From contig CAMDMZ010000017.1 in NCBI GenBank assembly GCA_945902805.1, positions 33,180 to 97,179 on the forward strand: a stretch of DNA of 64,000 nucleotides. The letters are read 5' to 3'. This document shows, piece by piece, positions 1 to 9,283 of this stretch. Source of the stretch: Propionivibrio dicarboxylicus (GTDB lineage Bacteria > Pseudomonadota > Gammaproteobacteria > Burkholderiales > Rhodocyclaceae). The number at the start of each line of letters is the position of its first letter. Positions within the stretch are counted from its first letter, which is position 1. The position numbers and the translations under genes are program-made. Under the pieces are notes generated by a model, which was given only the letters and a program-made list of their open reading frames with translations, was not told where the DNA came from and ran no database searches.

Positions 1-232
1 ACATAAGTGGGAACCTAGAAATCCTGCCCCTCCGGTCACCAAGATTCGTTTTCGTCCTTGAGTACGGACCGGTTGATAATTGTTTTCGGTGACTTGGTTC
101 ACGGACGACCTATCCTTGAAATGTGAATTTGCAAAAGCGGCAATGAGCCCAGGCTCATTTTGGAATAGTCCAGCCGTTGGATTACCTCGAACAATGCGAC
201 GATCACCCTACATACCGAGTGAATCCAAAATA
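1..232. other. Left-edge non-coding stretch
   Basis: No convincing gene is seen here. The only structure is a perfect 8-bp inverted repeat at 142-159 (AATGAGCC, 2-nt spacer, GGCTCATT) followed by a short T run on the plus strand. It could be a weak terminator for a gene entering from the left or for the minus-strand glycosyltransferase gene that ends at 258. Confidence 0.4.
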
Positions 233-256
233 GCGCCGTCCCACCAGCACCGACTT
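233..256 (-). repeat. Dispersed GTCGGTGCTGGC repeat, copy 1
   Basis: Minus-strand copy with one mismatch (GGTGGGAC instead of GGCGGGAC) to the core GTCGGTGCTGGCGGGACGGC. It lies immediately after the stop codon of the gene ending at 258, so it is intergenic. Confidence 0.75.
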
Positions 257-257
257 A

Positions 258-3182
258 CTACACCGGCCGCACGGCAATTCGCATTAACGCTTCCTCAAAC
301 CCCTTTACAAAGCGTGGGGTATCAAACAAAGGATGGGTGGAGCGATTGACCGCCAACTCTTCACGAAAATTCTGCAAACGCCGCCGATCCACTGCAAGTG
401 CTACCGCCAATGACTCATAGTCTTCATAGGTAGTAGTAATCAACTCTGGCAGACCAATGGCTCTTAGCAGACTGCCCGCCATGCGCGAGGCAAACGTCAG
501 CCCAGAGCGTGTAAGCAAAGGCAGTCCCATCCAAATTGCGTCGCTTGCCGTGGTACCGCCATTGAACGGAAAGGTATCAAGGAACAAGTCTGCAAGTTGG
601 AAGCGCGCCAGATACTCTGCCGGATGTACGCGCGATGCAAAAACCAATCGCGCCGGATCGACGCCCTGCTCTGCCGCGTACCGAATTAGGTTAGCTCGTG
701 CCGCATCGTTGTCGGCCAACAGCCACAATACACTGTCCGGTACTCGATGCAATATCCGCATCCACGTGGAGAACGTCTCTGGGGAAAACTTATGGTTGTG
801 GTTGAAGGCACAATAGACGAATGCATCTTTGGGCAGTTGATACGTGGCTCGCTGCGGCAATGGTCCTGCGATACGCTGACGGTCGTTGGACTGGAAGCAA
901 TTCGGTAGATACAGCGGCGTTTCGCTGTAGAACTTAGCCAGTTCGGCAGGGATAAGGTATTCGTCAGCAATAATATAATCAACTCCGGGCAAGCCCGAGG
1001 TCCCGGGGAAGCCGAGCCATGAAACCGCGACTGGTGCTGGCTTGTGCGCCAGAATTGTCGCCCTGCAGCCGGAGGTGAGGCCTTGCAAGTCAACCAGAAT
1101 GTCGATCTCGGCGCCACGAATAGCACGTGCCGCTTGCTCGTCGCTCATCTGATCAATGCGGATCAAATGATCCATGGCGGTTCGAATTCGCTGACGCATC
1201 GGCGTCCCATCCTCAGGACTCCAGCAGAAAGCGTAAACCTCTACCTGGTTACGGTTGTGCAGTTCATATACCTCTGCGGTAAGGATCGTCACTGCGTGCA
1301 GATTCAGGTTTGATGACAGGTACCCAATCCTTAGCCTATCGTGCCGATAGCCTTCGCTCGGAGCCATCGGCGGCAGGGTCATCGGCACCTTTTCGCGCAC
1401 AAAACGCTGCGCTGTTACCAGTTGCAAACCGGGATCGTTAACGGCAGAAAGCATGGCAAGCGCAGAGGTCGCTTCGACCATTTTTTCTACGCTCACATCC
1501 GGCAGTGGTGAATACACTGGCCATTCACATTGCTTCTGACGCAGGTGGACGTAGTGGTGAATAACTTCGTTTTGCGCTGGATCAACGACGAGACTTTTCA
1601 TTAGCATCGCTTCGGACTCAGGATAGCGATGCAATTGCTCCATAAGACGCCCCAGATTGTTCAAAGCGTGCTTTTTCAGGTTGGGGTCCGAAGAACTTTC
1701 GGCATCAATAAAGCCCAGTGCCTGCTTCCAACAGTCGATTGCTTCATCATTGCGCCCCTGGCGCTCAAGCACCGAACCGAGATTCAAAGATGCTTGTGCA
1801 AAATTCGGCCTTTGCGCCAAAGCCTCCCTGTAGAGTTTCTCCGCCGCGACCGGGTCACCAGAATCATTGGCCATTCGGCCCAGATTGAAGCGCGCAACAA
1901 ACGCATACGGGGAACCCGAATGCGTAATCCAGTCTCGGTAAAGCGCAATCGTGCCCGCTTGGTCACCCGAAGAACTCATCTTCTCGGTGATCGCGATCAG
2001 ATCCACCAGCGCCAGTGCGGCCAGCACAGCGGGAGAGCGGTCACCACCACGCACAGCTCCGGCCGCATCCAACGGGGCAGGCGGCACAAATGCTGCGACA
2101 GGCTTGCGGGCACGCGCGATCAGCGCGAAGGCTTTTTTTGCAGCATGCTCCCAAGTCCAGTGCTCTGCCATATCTTGCGCGGCTGATAGCCCCAAGGCCG
2201 CCGCTTCGTCACGCTGCTCGTAAACCTGACGCATGCGCGCCGCGAGTTCGTCCACACTGATCTGAGCCCATTCGCCTGCTGCACCCGATTGAGGGAAGAA
2301 CAGCGGGTCATACACCGGCACCATGCGTTCGACATTCAGCAAATAGGCATTGGCATCATTGGCATACTCCGTCATCGCGCTGTAGCGCGTGGTAATGACC
2401 GGTGTACCGCAGGCCATCGCCTCCATGATCGGCAAGCCCCAGCCCTCAGCCCGAGTGGGAAGCACAAAACAATCAGCGGCGGCATAGGTGGCGGCCATAT
2501 CAACGTCGGTCGCCAGGGGCTTCATCACCTTGATCGGCGCCGTCTTGCCGAGACCGAGTTCTTCGATTTGGGACTGGACCGAAAATCCGGGAACGAATGG
2601 GTTGTCGCACATCAGGACGAGTTCGACATCCTTCACCCCGCGAAACGCCTGCGCATAAGCCCGTAGCAGCTCGATCTGACCCTTGCGTACTTCCCATTTG
2701 CCAACCGTGAGAAAGCGAAAAGTCTTGCCATGATCCTTGCGCTGGCCTCGCAGACCGACATGAAACACCTTCGGATCAAAGCCCTCGGGCACCACCTCGA
2801 TACGCTTGTGGGTCAAGCCATGCTCCGCGATCACCGACTTGCCCCACGCCGAAGTCGTCCATACTTCATCGACCTGGGCGAGACCATTCACCCAATCCGC
2901 CGCTAAGCGGGTGTACTCGAAGACGGTATAACCGATACGGTAAGCACTATGGAAACGGTGAAAGTTGTTAGCGTAGTCGATGCACACCCCCGGCTGCGAC
3001 AAGTCAATTTGTGAGCCACGCCCCAACATCTGTGCCAAAGCGCCGTCTACGGGAAAGTTTGAGGCATTCAAGTTGGTCGAAGTCAAACAAACTGGCTCGA
3101 CACGATCCAATGCACGGAAAAAGTTTCGCGCGTGAACCTGATAGCCAAGGTAGCCAAAGATAGGGCCAAAGGCATTAAGCAT
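258..3182 (-). CDS. GT4 / TPR / GT41 (SPINDLY-like) fusion glycosyltransferase
   Basis: A 974-residue fusion of two glycosyltransferases. Roughly residues 1-370 are a GT4-type transferase with the acidic motif EGWGLPIMEAMACGTP. Residues about 405-600 are TPR repeats (for example NLGRMANDSGDPVAAEKLYR and ASLNLGSVLERQGRNDEAI). Residues about 640-970 resemble the catalytic part of O-GlcNAc transferase/SPINDLY (GT41), with DILVDLQGLTSGCR, SWLGFPGTSG and AFNHNHKFSPETF. Such TPR-GT41 proteins sit near flagellar loci and are candidates for flagellin O-glycosylation; that role is inferred. I prefer the ATG at 3182, which has GAGG 8 nt upstream, over the ATG at 3188, where the same sequence is too close. 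A dispersed repeat follows its stop codon. Confidence 0.85.
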   Translation of the reverse strand: MLNAFGPIFGYLGYQVHARNFFRALDRVEPVCLTSTNLNASNFPVDGALAQMLGRGSQIDLSQPGVCIDYANNFHRFHSAYRIGYTVFEYTRLAADWVNGLAQVDEVWTTSAWGKSVIAEHGLTHKRIEVVPEGFDPKVFHVGLRGQRKDHGKTFRFLTVGKWEVRKGQIELLRAYAQAFRGVKDVELVLMCDNPFVPGFSVQSQIEELGLGKTAPIKVMKPLATDVDMAATYAAADCFVLPTRAEGWGLPIMEAMACGTPVITTRYSAMTEYANDANAYLLNVERMVPVYDPLFFPQSGAAGEWAQISVDELAARMRQVYEQRDEAAALGLSAAQDMAEHWTWEHAAKKAFALIARARKPVAAFVPPAPLDAAGAVRGGDRSPAVLAALALVDLIAITEKMSSSGDQAGTIALYRDWITHSGSPYAFVARFNLGRMANDSGDPVAAEKLYREALAQRPNFAQASLNLGSVLERQGRNDEAIDCWKQALGFIDAESSSDPNLKKHALNNLGRLMEQLHRYPESEAMLMKSLVVDPAQNEVIHHYVHLRQKQCEWPVYSPLPDVSVEKMVEATSALAMLSAVNDPGLQLVTAQRFVREKVPMTLPPMAPSEGYRHDRLRIGYLSSNLNLHAVTILTAEVYELHNRNQVEVYAFCWSPEDGTPMRQRIRTAMDHLIRIDQMSDEQAARAIRGAEIDILVDLQGLTSGCRATILAHKPAPVAVSWLGFPGTSGLPGVDYIIADEYLIPAELAKFYSETPLYLPNCFQSNDRQRIAGPLPQRATYQLPKDAFVYCAFNHNHKFSPETFSTWMRILHRVPDSVLWLLADNDAARANLIRYAAEQGVDPARLVFASRVHPAEYLARFQLADLFLDTFPFNGGTTASDAIWMGLPLLTRSGLTFASRMAGSLLRAIGLPELITTTYEDYESLAVALAVDRRRLQNFREELAVNRSTHPLFDTPRFVKGFEEALMRIAVRPV

Positions 3183-3311
3183 CTGCATGTCCTCTACTTG
3201 GTAACCGCAAGAATCGATAGATCAGCCTGAAGAACATACGTAGGGGATTTACTGTTGAAGCGAATTTTGTTCGCCTCTTGACAAAGACTACCAAGTTGCA
3301 ACTGAACCCAT

Positions 3312-4181
3312 TTACTGCCAAAAGCCAAGATCTCCAGACTCCCCCTTACCCGCCACCATGAACTCCAGTATCTGTTGCGTTGAAAGCAGAGTACTCGGAG
3401 CCGTCAAGAAACACTTGTTGGGAAACTGATCGAGGATCGCGCGAAAACCATCCAATGAAAATTCTGGTTTTCTAATTTGCCACACTTCAAAAATGCCTCC
3501 GCAGACATTCTTCCAAAATGACTCTGGAATTTGTGTAGCGATTACCTCATCAAAACCTTGAGTATCTGACTTGTAAAACACTGGTTGTACGACTGAGATC
3601 CAACGGCCCACCTCTTGTTTAACGTCCACACAGCGGAGAGTTCCGGTGCCATGCTGCTCCGGCATCGCTGCCGGATTCAGCGAGTAATTTCCGGAGTTGT
3701 CGGGATCCAGGAAGTAGGTCGCCTCACCAGTCGTATCTGAGAGCGCCACTGGATAGCATTCCACGTGGGCAAAAGGATTCAGGTTGAATTCAAGTAGGGA
3801 AAAATTCTTAGCATCGGGCTCATAGGCAAATACGTGTCTGCAATTGCTCAACCGTCCAAGACACTGGCGTGAGAAGAGTCCCACATTTGCACCGACATCG
3901 ATCAACGTAAAGGCTGATAGGTTCGCCGTGACACGCTGCACAAAAGCAAATTCCTCGGGTTGCCAACTACCAGATAGCAAAGTGTAGGGAGTAATAGCGT
4001 TGTCGCAATTGAGGCGCAAAGGGGCCGGCGTTTTGCCATCGGGGCCGTTGCAGGCAAGCAGAGCATCGGCGCGTGGGTTTAGTTCAATAAAGCGAACCCC
4101 ATATATCTCGCGAAGAATGCGTAGATTTAGTCCCAAGCCGCCCTGAAACGAACTCAGCACATGCTGGATGTTGATACTCAT
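3312..4181 (-). CDS. FkbM family methyltransferase
   Basis: A 289-residue protein with an FkbM-type SAM-dependent methyltransferase domain. The SAM-binding loop is LIDVGANVGLFSRQCL (about residues 90-106), followed by the acidic strand FAYEPDAKNFSLLEFNL and the late motif YKSDTQGFDEVI. FkbM enzymes O-methylate sugars or other small acceptors. With glycosyltransferases on both sides, it probably methylates the same glycan. Its ATG overlaps the stop of the upstream gene by four bases (ATGA), so the two are translationally coupled. The acceptor cannot be told from sequence. Confidence 0.85.
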   Translation of the reverse strand: MSINIQHVLSSFQGGLGLNLRILREIYGVRFIELNPRADALLACNGPDGKTPAPLRLNCDNAITPYTLLSGSWQPEEFAFVQRVTANLSAFTLIDVGANVGLFSRQCLGRLSNCRHVFAYEPDAKNFSLLEFNLNPFAHVECYPVALSDTTGEATYFLDPDNSGNYSLNPAAMPEQHGTGTLRCVDVKQEVGRWISVVQPVFYKSDTQGFDEVIATQIPESFWKNVCGGIFEVWQIRKPEFSLDGFRAILDQFPNKCFLTAPSTLLSTQQILEFMVAGKGESGDLGFWQ

Positions 4182-4720
4182 GGTTGGCTTGGCGCCTTGC
4201 CGGACTTCACTGCACCCAACAATGCTGCGGATGCCGCCGCCTGATCGTCGGTGTATGCAGCATATGACTTCTCCTCCACCAAGGCTGACCCGAGCAAATC
4301 GTTGATCTCGCGCTTGACGTTGCCACGCAGATCGTTCGTCACATACACCGCGCGGGCGAGTTCAATGAACCTCGGCCCGAAGTCCTTTGCTCTTTCGCAA
4401 TCTCGGATGTCATCTTCGATCCACCACAGCGACTCGTTTACCTTCTTCAGCTTGTCGGCAAGGTCAGATAGTCCTTGATGTCCGGGAAAATGCGCCTCGC
4501 GCACAGAAGTCAGTTCAGCGAGTTCGCGATGCACATTACGGAGCTTTACTGGATCAGCCAACTTTTCCGACTTGATTTCGAGAATGGTGATCTTGTCGAT
4601 AATCTCGCCCCAGGATTGCGGTACGAACGGAAGACTGCCCACCGAAGAAGTCGGCGCTGGCGCGACGGCGCTTGCCGATTCGCCAATGACAGAACTCGAT
4701 GAATTACTTGGATAGCTCAT
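4178..4720 (-). CDS. DUF6165-like protein
   Basis: About 180 residues, resembling what I remember of the DUF6165 family: WGEIIDKITILEIKSEKL near residue 40, then VNESLWWIEDDIRD and VKREINDLLGSALVEEKSY. Members often sit next to TPR and glycosyltransferase genes, but I know of no established function. I chose the ATG at 4720 because GGGAG lies 5 nt upstream; the longer reading frame would start at a TTG at 4732. The N-terminal 35 residues are a low-complexity linker that carries a diverged copy of the dispersed repeat, read as AVAPAPTSS. It is coupled to the FkbM gene downstream. Confidence 0.7.
   Translation of the reverse strand: MSYPSNSSSSVIGESASAVAPAPTSSVGSLPFVPQSWGEIIDKITILEIKSEKLADPVKLRNVHRELAELTSVREAHFPGHQGLSDLADKLKKVNESLWWIEDDIRDCERAKDFGPRFIELARAVYVTNDLRGNVKREINDLLGSALVEEKSYAAYTDDQAAASAALLGAVKSGKAPSQP
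4648..4673 (+). repeat. Dispersed repeat, copy 2 (diverged)
   Basis: Plus-strand copy with two mismatches to the core (GGCGCTGGCGCGACGGC). It lies in the N-terminal linker of the minus-strand DUF6165-like gene and is read there as APAPTS. Confidence 0.65.
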
Positions 4721-4886
4721 TCTTTCTCCCAAATCCCGTTAGAAAGGCGTATGTCGCAAATCGGGAATCAACGTTTACCAACTCCGCCAGGTATCTGCTT
4801 AGGCAACGTTCGACCGCAATCACACCATCAAGCACTTGCTGGTTGACCGTTAATGCCTTAGGAGAGGATGCAGACCAGAGTTGCAT
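4704..4886 (-). CDS. Small coupled hypothetical protein (60 aa)
   Basis: I do not recognise this 60-residue product (begins MQLWSASSPKALTV, ends GFGRKNELSK). Its placement argues that it is real. The ATG at 4886 lies only two bases after the stop of the upstream TPR-GT-FkbM gene, and its end overlaps the next ATG (4720) by 17 bases, with that gene's ribosome binding site inside it. It fills what would otherwise be a 168-base hole in a tight minus-strand operon. The middle (VNQQVLDGVIAVERCLSRYL) could be a helix. Against it: it is short and no family is recognised. Confidence 0.45.
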   Translation of the reverse strand: MQLWSASSPKALTVNQQVLDGVIAVERCLSRYLAELVNVDSRFATYAFLTGFGRKNELSK

Positions 4887-4888
4887 GG

Positions 4889-7336
4889 TTACACCGAGTC
4901 AGAAGACGTCTTTGTGTAACTTCCCAAGTACTCTCGTTTCAGAAAGACAATCTGCTCCTGGGCCATGTTGATGTCGTACATCCGTCGCAGCATGGCGGAA
5001 AAATTCTCTCTTTCCACAAAAGCCTTCAGATCAGGAATGAACAGGACGTCGAAATATGGAGTAAGCAATTCAGCGAATTGCTCGGGTGTAATAGCCGCCA
5101 CGTTGCGCAAATGGTGCGGAATGAACTCAACGAATAGCGCCTTCGTACGACCCAGAATTCGGCGCAGGCCCTGCAAGGCGAAATACTCGGATCCCTCGAT
5201 ATCCATAAACACCAAGGAAAATTCGCTTGCAGGCAGGAATTCATCTATGGCGACGGCGTCCACTTCAACAATCTGTGGCTGATCATAGAAATACATCGGA
5301 TCGGCATGAACTGGAAACCGCTTGCTTCCTCCCGAGTTGTGCCGACTCAGAACAAATCGCAAACGCTCGGACTTGTTGCTGGCCGCCAGATTGTGCGCCT
5401 TAACATTGAGAACATCATTCAGGATGAGATTGCAAGCTAGCAAGCGAAACGTATTTGGATTCGCTTCAAAGGTGGTGACATGAGCACACTTTCTGGCCAG
5501 TCCAATCACTACCGCACCAACATGCGCCCCAACGACTAATGCGGTATCGTCTTTGCTTAACAATCGCGACGCCAGCTCAATCTCAACAAGTCCATAGCTG
5601 CCGTTCTCGCGCAACGCTCGGCCAACAACCTGATCTTCGAGATCGGTTGCAAATGTGCCTTGGTCAGAACACGAAATGACTCCAGTAACAAACTGGCCCA
5701 ATTCTTGGCCCGGCTTGATGACGCCCTTCGGTAGCGTTTGCCTAGCGGAGATTGAATCCGTCTGCGCTTGGACAGGAGACACCAAACTCGGCGCTGGCGG
5801 GACGACGCCAATTTCGGTGGTCATACCTGAATGCTTCCTCAATATCTCGGCCATACGCTGGAATACACCTTCCCAGTCGCCGTCCCGCATTTGACGGAAG
5901 AGCTTCATTTCGGGATACCAAGGGGTGTCGTGACGGTCAAGCAGGAAGCGCCAATCGGGTACCTGCTTCAAGGGAATCCAGGTCGGCCTGCGCAACGCTC
6001 CGGCCAGATGGGCGATGGCAGAGTCGGAAACGATCAGAAGATCGAGGTTCTCCATAATCGCAGCCGTATCCACAAAGGCACCGTCATCATCGATGCCACC
6101 ACCAAGAGTCACCACCTTGACACTTGGCGGCAGATGATCCAGTTGATTGAGACCATCACGCTGCTGCAGAGAGACCAGTGTCACCCCTGGAATGGCGGCC
6201 AACGACGCAAATGCGGCCAGCGGTGGCGAACGCCCCTTGTCGATCTTGGCATTCGGATTTCCCTGCCACGCAATGCCTATCCTGAAACCAGGAATGGGGG
6301 CCAGCTTTTCGCGCCACCGGGTCACCCGCTCGAGTTCGGCCTTGAGATACGGGGTGTCGCCAGGAATATCTTCAACCCTCAATGTCCCCATCACACGCGG
6401 CAGACTTAACAGCGGACTATGAAAATCGAAGTTGGGCAAAGGTACGCCATCCAGCGGAACCAAGCGCACCCCGGCCATCGGACCAATAACGCGCATCAAC
6501 CTTGGATGCACGGCAAATATGACTTGCGCTCCCTGCGCCACAACCTTGGGCAGATAGCGACAAAACTGCAACGCATCGCCCATGCCCTGCTCGGCGTAGA
6601 CGAGGAGGGTTCTGCCCACCAGGGACTCACCTTCCCAGCGCGGTTGAACGAACTCGCCGTGAATATCCTTGAGCCACTTATATTCATCGAGCTTCCAGCG
6701 CCAGTCATATTCCTTCCAGCCATCAGCGAGATCGCCATGCAAAAGTAGAGTTTGCCCTAGCGTGTAGTGAGCTTCGGCAAGTTGCGGATACAGCGTCGTC
6801 GCCTTGCGCAAACACGCAATTGCCTCGTCAAACCGACAGACTGACCGCAGGGTCAATGCCAGATTGAACAGGGTTTCATAGAAATCCGGCTTTAGCACAA
6901 GTGCTTTCTGGTATTGCTCGATTGCCTCATTGAGCCGACCCAGATCAGAGTAGGCATTTCCGAGATTACTGAACGGTGTCGGGTTCTTCGGATTCGAGGC
7001 AATGGCCTTTTGATAGACAGCGATAGCCTCGTCCAGCCGACCGCTGGCACGCAACACGTTACCGTAATTGCCAAGGTAGATGTCCGCCCGTGGTTGAAGC
7101 TTGACAGCGGCGCCGATCAACTCAAGTGCTTTAGGAAGATCACCTGCTGCATAGGCCACCATGCCGGAAAGGTGCAGGCTGTCGGAGTGCTTGGGATCAG
7201 CCAACAGAATCCGTTGATAAATCACATTCGCCTCAGCAAGACGGCCGGACTGATGATGTCCGAGCGCCGTTGCGAACAGCTTGGCAATTTCGCTATTGCT
7301 CGGTTTGGGCTGCTGCTTTTTTTGCTTAGTTGCCAC
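4889..7336 (-). CDS. TPR / GT9-like / FkbM fusion protein
   Basis: About 815 residues in three parts. The N-terminal 230 residues are tandem TPRs (for example TPFSNLGNAYSDLGRLNEAI). Residues about 240-510 resemble GT9/heptosyltransferase-like modules found fused to TPRs (FRIGIAWQGNPNAKIDKGRS, then LLIVSDSAIAHLAGALRRPT). Residues about 590-800 are an FkbM methyltransferase (VVGAHVGAVVIGLARK, TTFEANPNTFRLLACNL, VFMDIEGSEYFAL). It probably extends and methylates a surface or flagellin glycan. The likely start is the GTG at 7336 with GAGGA 8 nt upstream; a TTG at 7351 would add five residues. A copy of the dispersed repeat lies in the GT9-FkbM linker, read as VVPPAPSLV. Confidence 0.8.
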   Translation of the reverse strand: MATKQKKQQPKPSNSEIAKLFATALGHHQSGRLAEANVIYQRILLADPKHSDSLHLSGMVAYAAGDLPKALELIGAAVKLQPRADIYLGNYGNVLRASGRLDEAIAVYQKAIASNPKNPTPFSNLGNAYSDLGRLNEAIEQYQKALVLKPDFYETLFNLALTLRSVCRFDEAIACLRKATTLYPQLAEAHYTLGQTLLLHGDLADGWKEYDWRWKLDEYKWLKDIHGEFVQPRWEGESLVGRTLLVYAEQGMGDALQFCRYLPKVVAQGAQVIFAVHPRLMRVIGPMAGVRLVPLDGVPLPNFDFHSPLLSLPRVMGTLRVEDIPGDTPYLKAELERVTRWREKLAPIPGFRIGIAWQGNPNAKIDKGRSPPLAAFASLAAIPGVTLVSLQQRDGLNQLDHLPPSVKVVTLGGGIDDDGAFVDTAAIMENLDLLIVSDSAIAHLAGALRRPTWIPLKQVPDWRFLLDRHDTPWYPEMKLFRQMRDGDWEGVFQRMAEILRKHSGMTTEIGVVPPAPSLVSPVQAQTDSISARQTLPKGVIKPGQELGQFVTGVISCSDQGTFATDLEDQVVGRALRENGSYGLVEIELASRLLSKDDTALVVGAHVGAVVIGLARKCAHVTTFEANPNTFRLLACNLILNDVLNVKAHNLAASNKSERLRFVLSRHNSGGSKRFPVHADPMYFYDQPQIVEVDAVAIDEFLPASEFSLVFMDIEGSEYFALQGLRRILGRTKALFVEFIPHHLRNVAAITPEQFAELLTPYFDVLFIPDLKAFVERENFSAMLRRMYDINMAQEQIVFLKREYLGSYTKTSSDSV
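5785..5808 (+). repeat. Dispersed repeat, copy 3 (diverged)
   Basis: Plus-strand copy with a few mismatches (ACTCGGCGCTGGCGGGACGA). It lies in the linker between the GT9-like and FkbM domains of the minus-strand gene and is read as VPPAPSL. Confidence 0.65.
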
Positions 7337-7480
7337 GCCCCGCGTCCTCAAATGGAATTCTTGGCTTCATTCGAGCAGCAGACTAAGGGACAAGTCATAT
7401 TTCAGAACCCGATGAACAACGGGAATTTATCCCCTATTACGACGGCCAGAGAGTTATCGCCGTTCGACTAGCATTGCAGG

Positions 7481-9283
7481 ATGTCGTCCGTGTCTCAATC
7501 TCGCCAGGCATCCAACGCCAAGCCCTCTGGCAGTAATGCCCTGGCCGGGATCATGCTCGAAATGCGCTCCGCCTGGATCAGCGTGGTGATTTTTAGCCTG
7601 GTGATCAATATTCTGATGTTGACCCAGCCGATCTACAGCATGAACTTGTTTGATCGGGTCATGACCAGTCGCAACTTGGTTACGTTAGGCATGATCAGCA
7701 TTATTGCGGTCGCCTTCTTGGCCGTGATGGCCGCAGTGGAGTGGGCACGTACCCAGATATTGATACGTGTCGGCGTACGGGTGGACCATGCACTGGGAGT
7801 TCGGTTACTTGAACTTTCTCACCAACTGCATATCGAGCAAAGCAGTGGCAGTGGGCGTGGGCTCCTGGGTGATTTGACAACTCTCCGCGCCTTCCTAACG
7901 GGCCAAGCAATCTTTCCCGTACTCGACATACCGTGGATTCCGGTCTTCTTTCTGATGCTATTTGCACTGCACCCGAATTTGGCCATTGTATCGGCCATCA
8001 GTGCAGTAATTTTGTTCTCCATCACCTACGTCACCGAGACGATGACCAAGGCGCCATTGGCCAAAGCCCTTGAAAAGGGAGGGGAAGCCGCACGATTTGC
8101 CGCGCTGAACATGCGCAACGCGGACGTGATCGAGGCGATGGGCATGCTGAAAACAATGTCGGCACGCTGGAAAGTGTTTCAAAACGAGCACATTGATGCG
8201 CAAGCGTCGGCCAGCGACCGCGCAGGATTGTTGCTCGCCATTTCCAAGTTTGTAAAAACGATTGCCCAAACATCAACAATGGGAGCCGGTGCCTATCTTG
8301 CCACGCAGGGAGAAATTTCCGGCGGTGCGCTTATGGCAGCAGGAATGTTGTCAGGCCGCGTAATGATGCCGATCGAAATGTTGATCGGCTCGTGGTCGCA
8401 ATGGGGGAATGCGATCGAAGCATGGCGCCGCCTCGACGAGGCCGTAAAAAGCCCAGAGCGGATTTATTCCGGTGTATCGCTCCCCCCTCCGAAAGGGGAG
8501 ATCACTCTTGAAGCTATTAAGGGCGGAGCGCCAAATATCCCCAATCCCTATGTCGTGATTCCAGCTCTGAAAATTCCTGCCGGTGCCAGCGTTGCCATTA
8601 TTGGATCAAGCGCGGCAGGAAAATCGACGCTCCTCAAACTGATCACAGGAATCTGGCTCCCCAAGAGTGGGACGATTCGAATCGATGGCGCCGATATTCG
8701 CACCTGGCCGCGGGATGAACTCGGGCCATATATCGGCTATCTGCCCCAAGATGTAAGCCTGATCGAGGGTACGATCGCAGAAAACATCGCCCGGCATGGG
8801 GAGATTGACAGCGAAAAGGTAATTGCCGCGTCGAAGGCTGGAGGGGTCCATGACATGATCCTCCACATGCCCAACGGCTACAGTACTCCGGTCGGGGTAA
8901 ATGGCTCCTTTCTTTCCGGGGGCCAGCGACAGCGTGTGGGCCTTGCCCGAGCACTGTATGGTGACCCACCTTTGCTGATCCTGGATGAACCCAATGCCAA
9001 CCTCGACGAGGCCGGTGAAAACGCACTCGACGCGGCGTTGCGAACCGCGAAGAAGCGTGGCCAGACCATCCTGATCGCCAGCCATCGTCCTGCCGCGATA
9101 AGGAATTGCGATTTGGTTCTGGTAATGCAAACCGGCGAAGTGACCTTGTATGGTCCGCGCGATCAGGTGCTAACGACCTTGGCTAAGGCGGCCACCACTC
9201 AGGCAGCCTCACCACCCAACCCGCCCGCTGCCCCTCAACAGAAGCCACCCACCGCCGAACCGCAGAAGGAAGCCACGCCTTGA
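7481..9283 (+). CDS. Type I secretion ABC transporter (PrtD/HlyB type)
   Basis: A 600-residue half-transporter: a membrane domain (about residues 25-330) followed by an ATPase domain. The Walker A is GSSAAGKST (about 374-382), the signature is LSGGQRQR, the Walker B is LLILDEP and the switch histidine is in IASHRP. The usual Pro in GPSAAGKST is Ser here. There is no N-terminal C39 peptidase-like domain, as in the PrtD/AprD group. Such proteins energise export of unfolded RTX-type proteins across both membranes together with an HlyD-type adaptor and TolC. The adaptor follows directly; neither TolC nor a substrate gene is in the window. It diverges from the glycosyltransferase operon across a 144-bp gap. 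Confidence 0.93.
   Translation: MSSVSQSRQASNAKPSGSNALAGIMLEMRSAWISVVIFSLVINILMLTQPIYSMNLFDRVMTSRNLVTLGMISIIAVAFLAVMAAVEWARTQILIRVGVRVDHALGVRLLELSHQLHIEQSSGSGRGLLGDLTTLRAFLTGQAIFPVLDIPWIPVFFLMLFALHPNLAIVSAISAVILFSITYVTETMTKAPLAKALEKGGEAARFAALNMRNADVIEAMGMLKTMSARWKVFQNEHIDAQASASDRAGLLLAISKFVKTIAQTSTMGAGAYLATQGEISGGALMAAGMLSGRVMMPIEMLIGSWSQWGNAIEAWRRLDEAVKSPERIYSGVSLPPPKGEITLEAIKGGAPNIPNPYVVIPALKIPAGASVAIIGSSAAGKSTLLKLITGIWLPKSGTIRIDGADIRTWPRDELGPYIGYLPQDVSLIEGTIAENIARHGEIDSEKVIAASKAGGVHDMILHMPNGYSTPVGVNGSFLSGGQRQRVGLARALYGDPPLLILDEPNANLDEAGENALDAALRTAKKRGQTILIASHRPAAIRNCDLVLVMQTGEVTLYGPRDQVLTTLAKAATTQAASPPNPPAAPQQKPPTAEPQKEATP

Noticed and set aside
2060..2090. VPPAPLD in the GT4-GT41 fusion resembles the repeat-encoded PPAPTF
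   Set aside because: The DNA (GTGCCGCCTGCCCC) does not match the repeat; only the short proline-rich peptide is similar.
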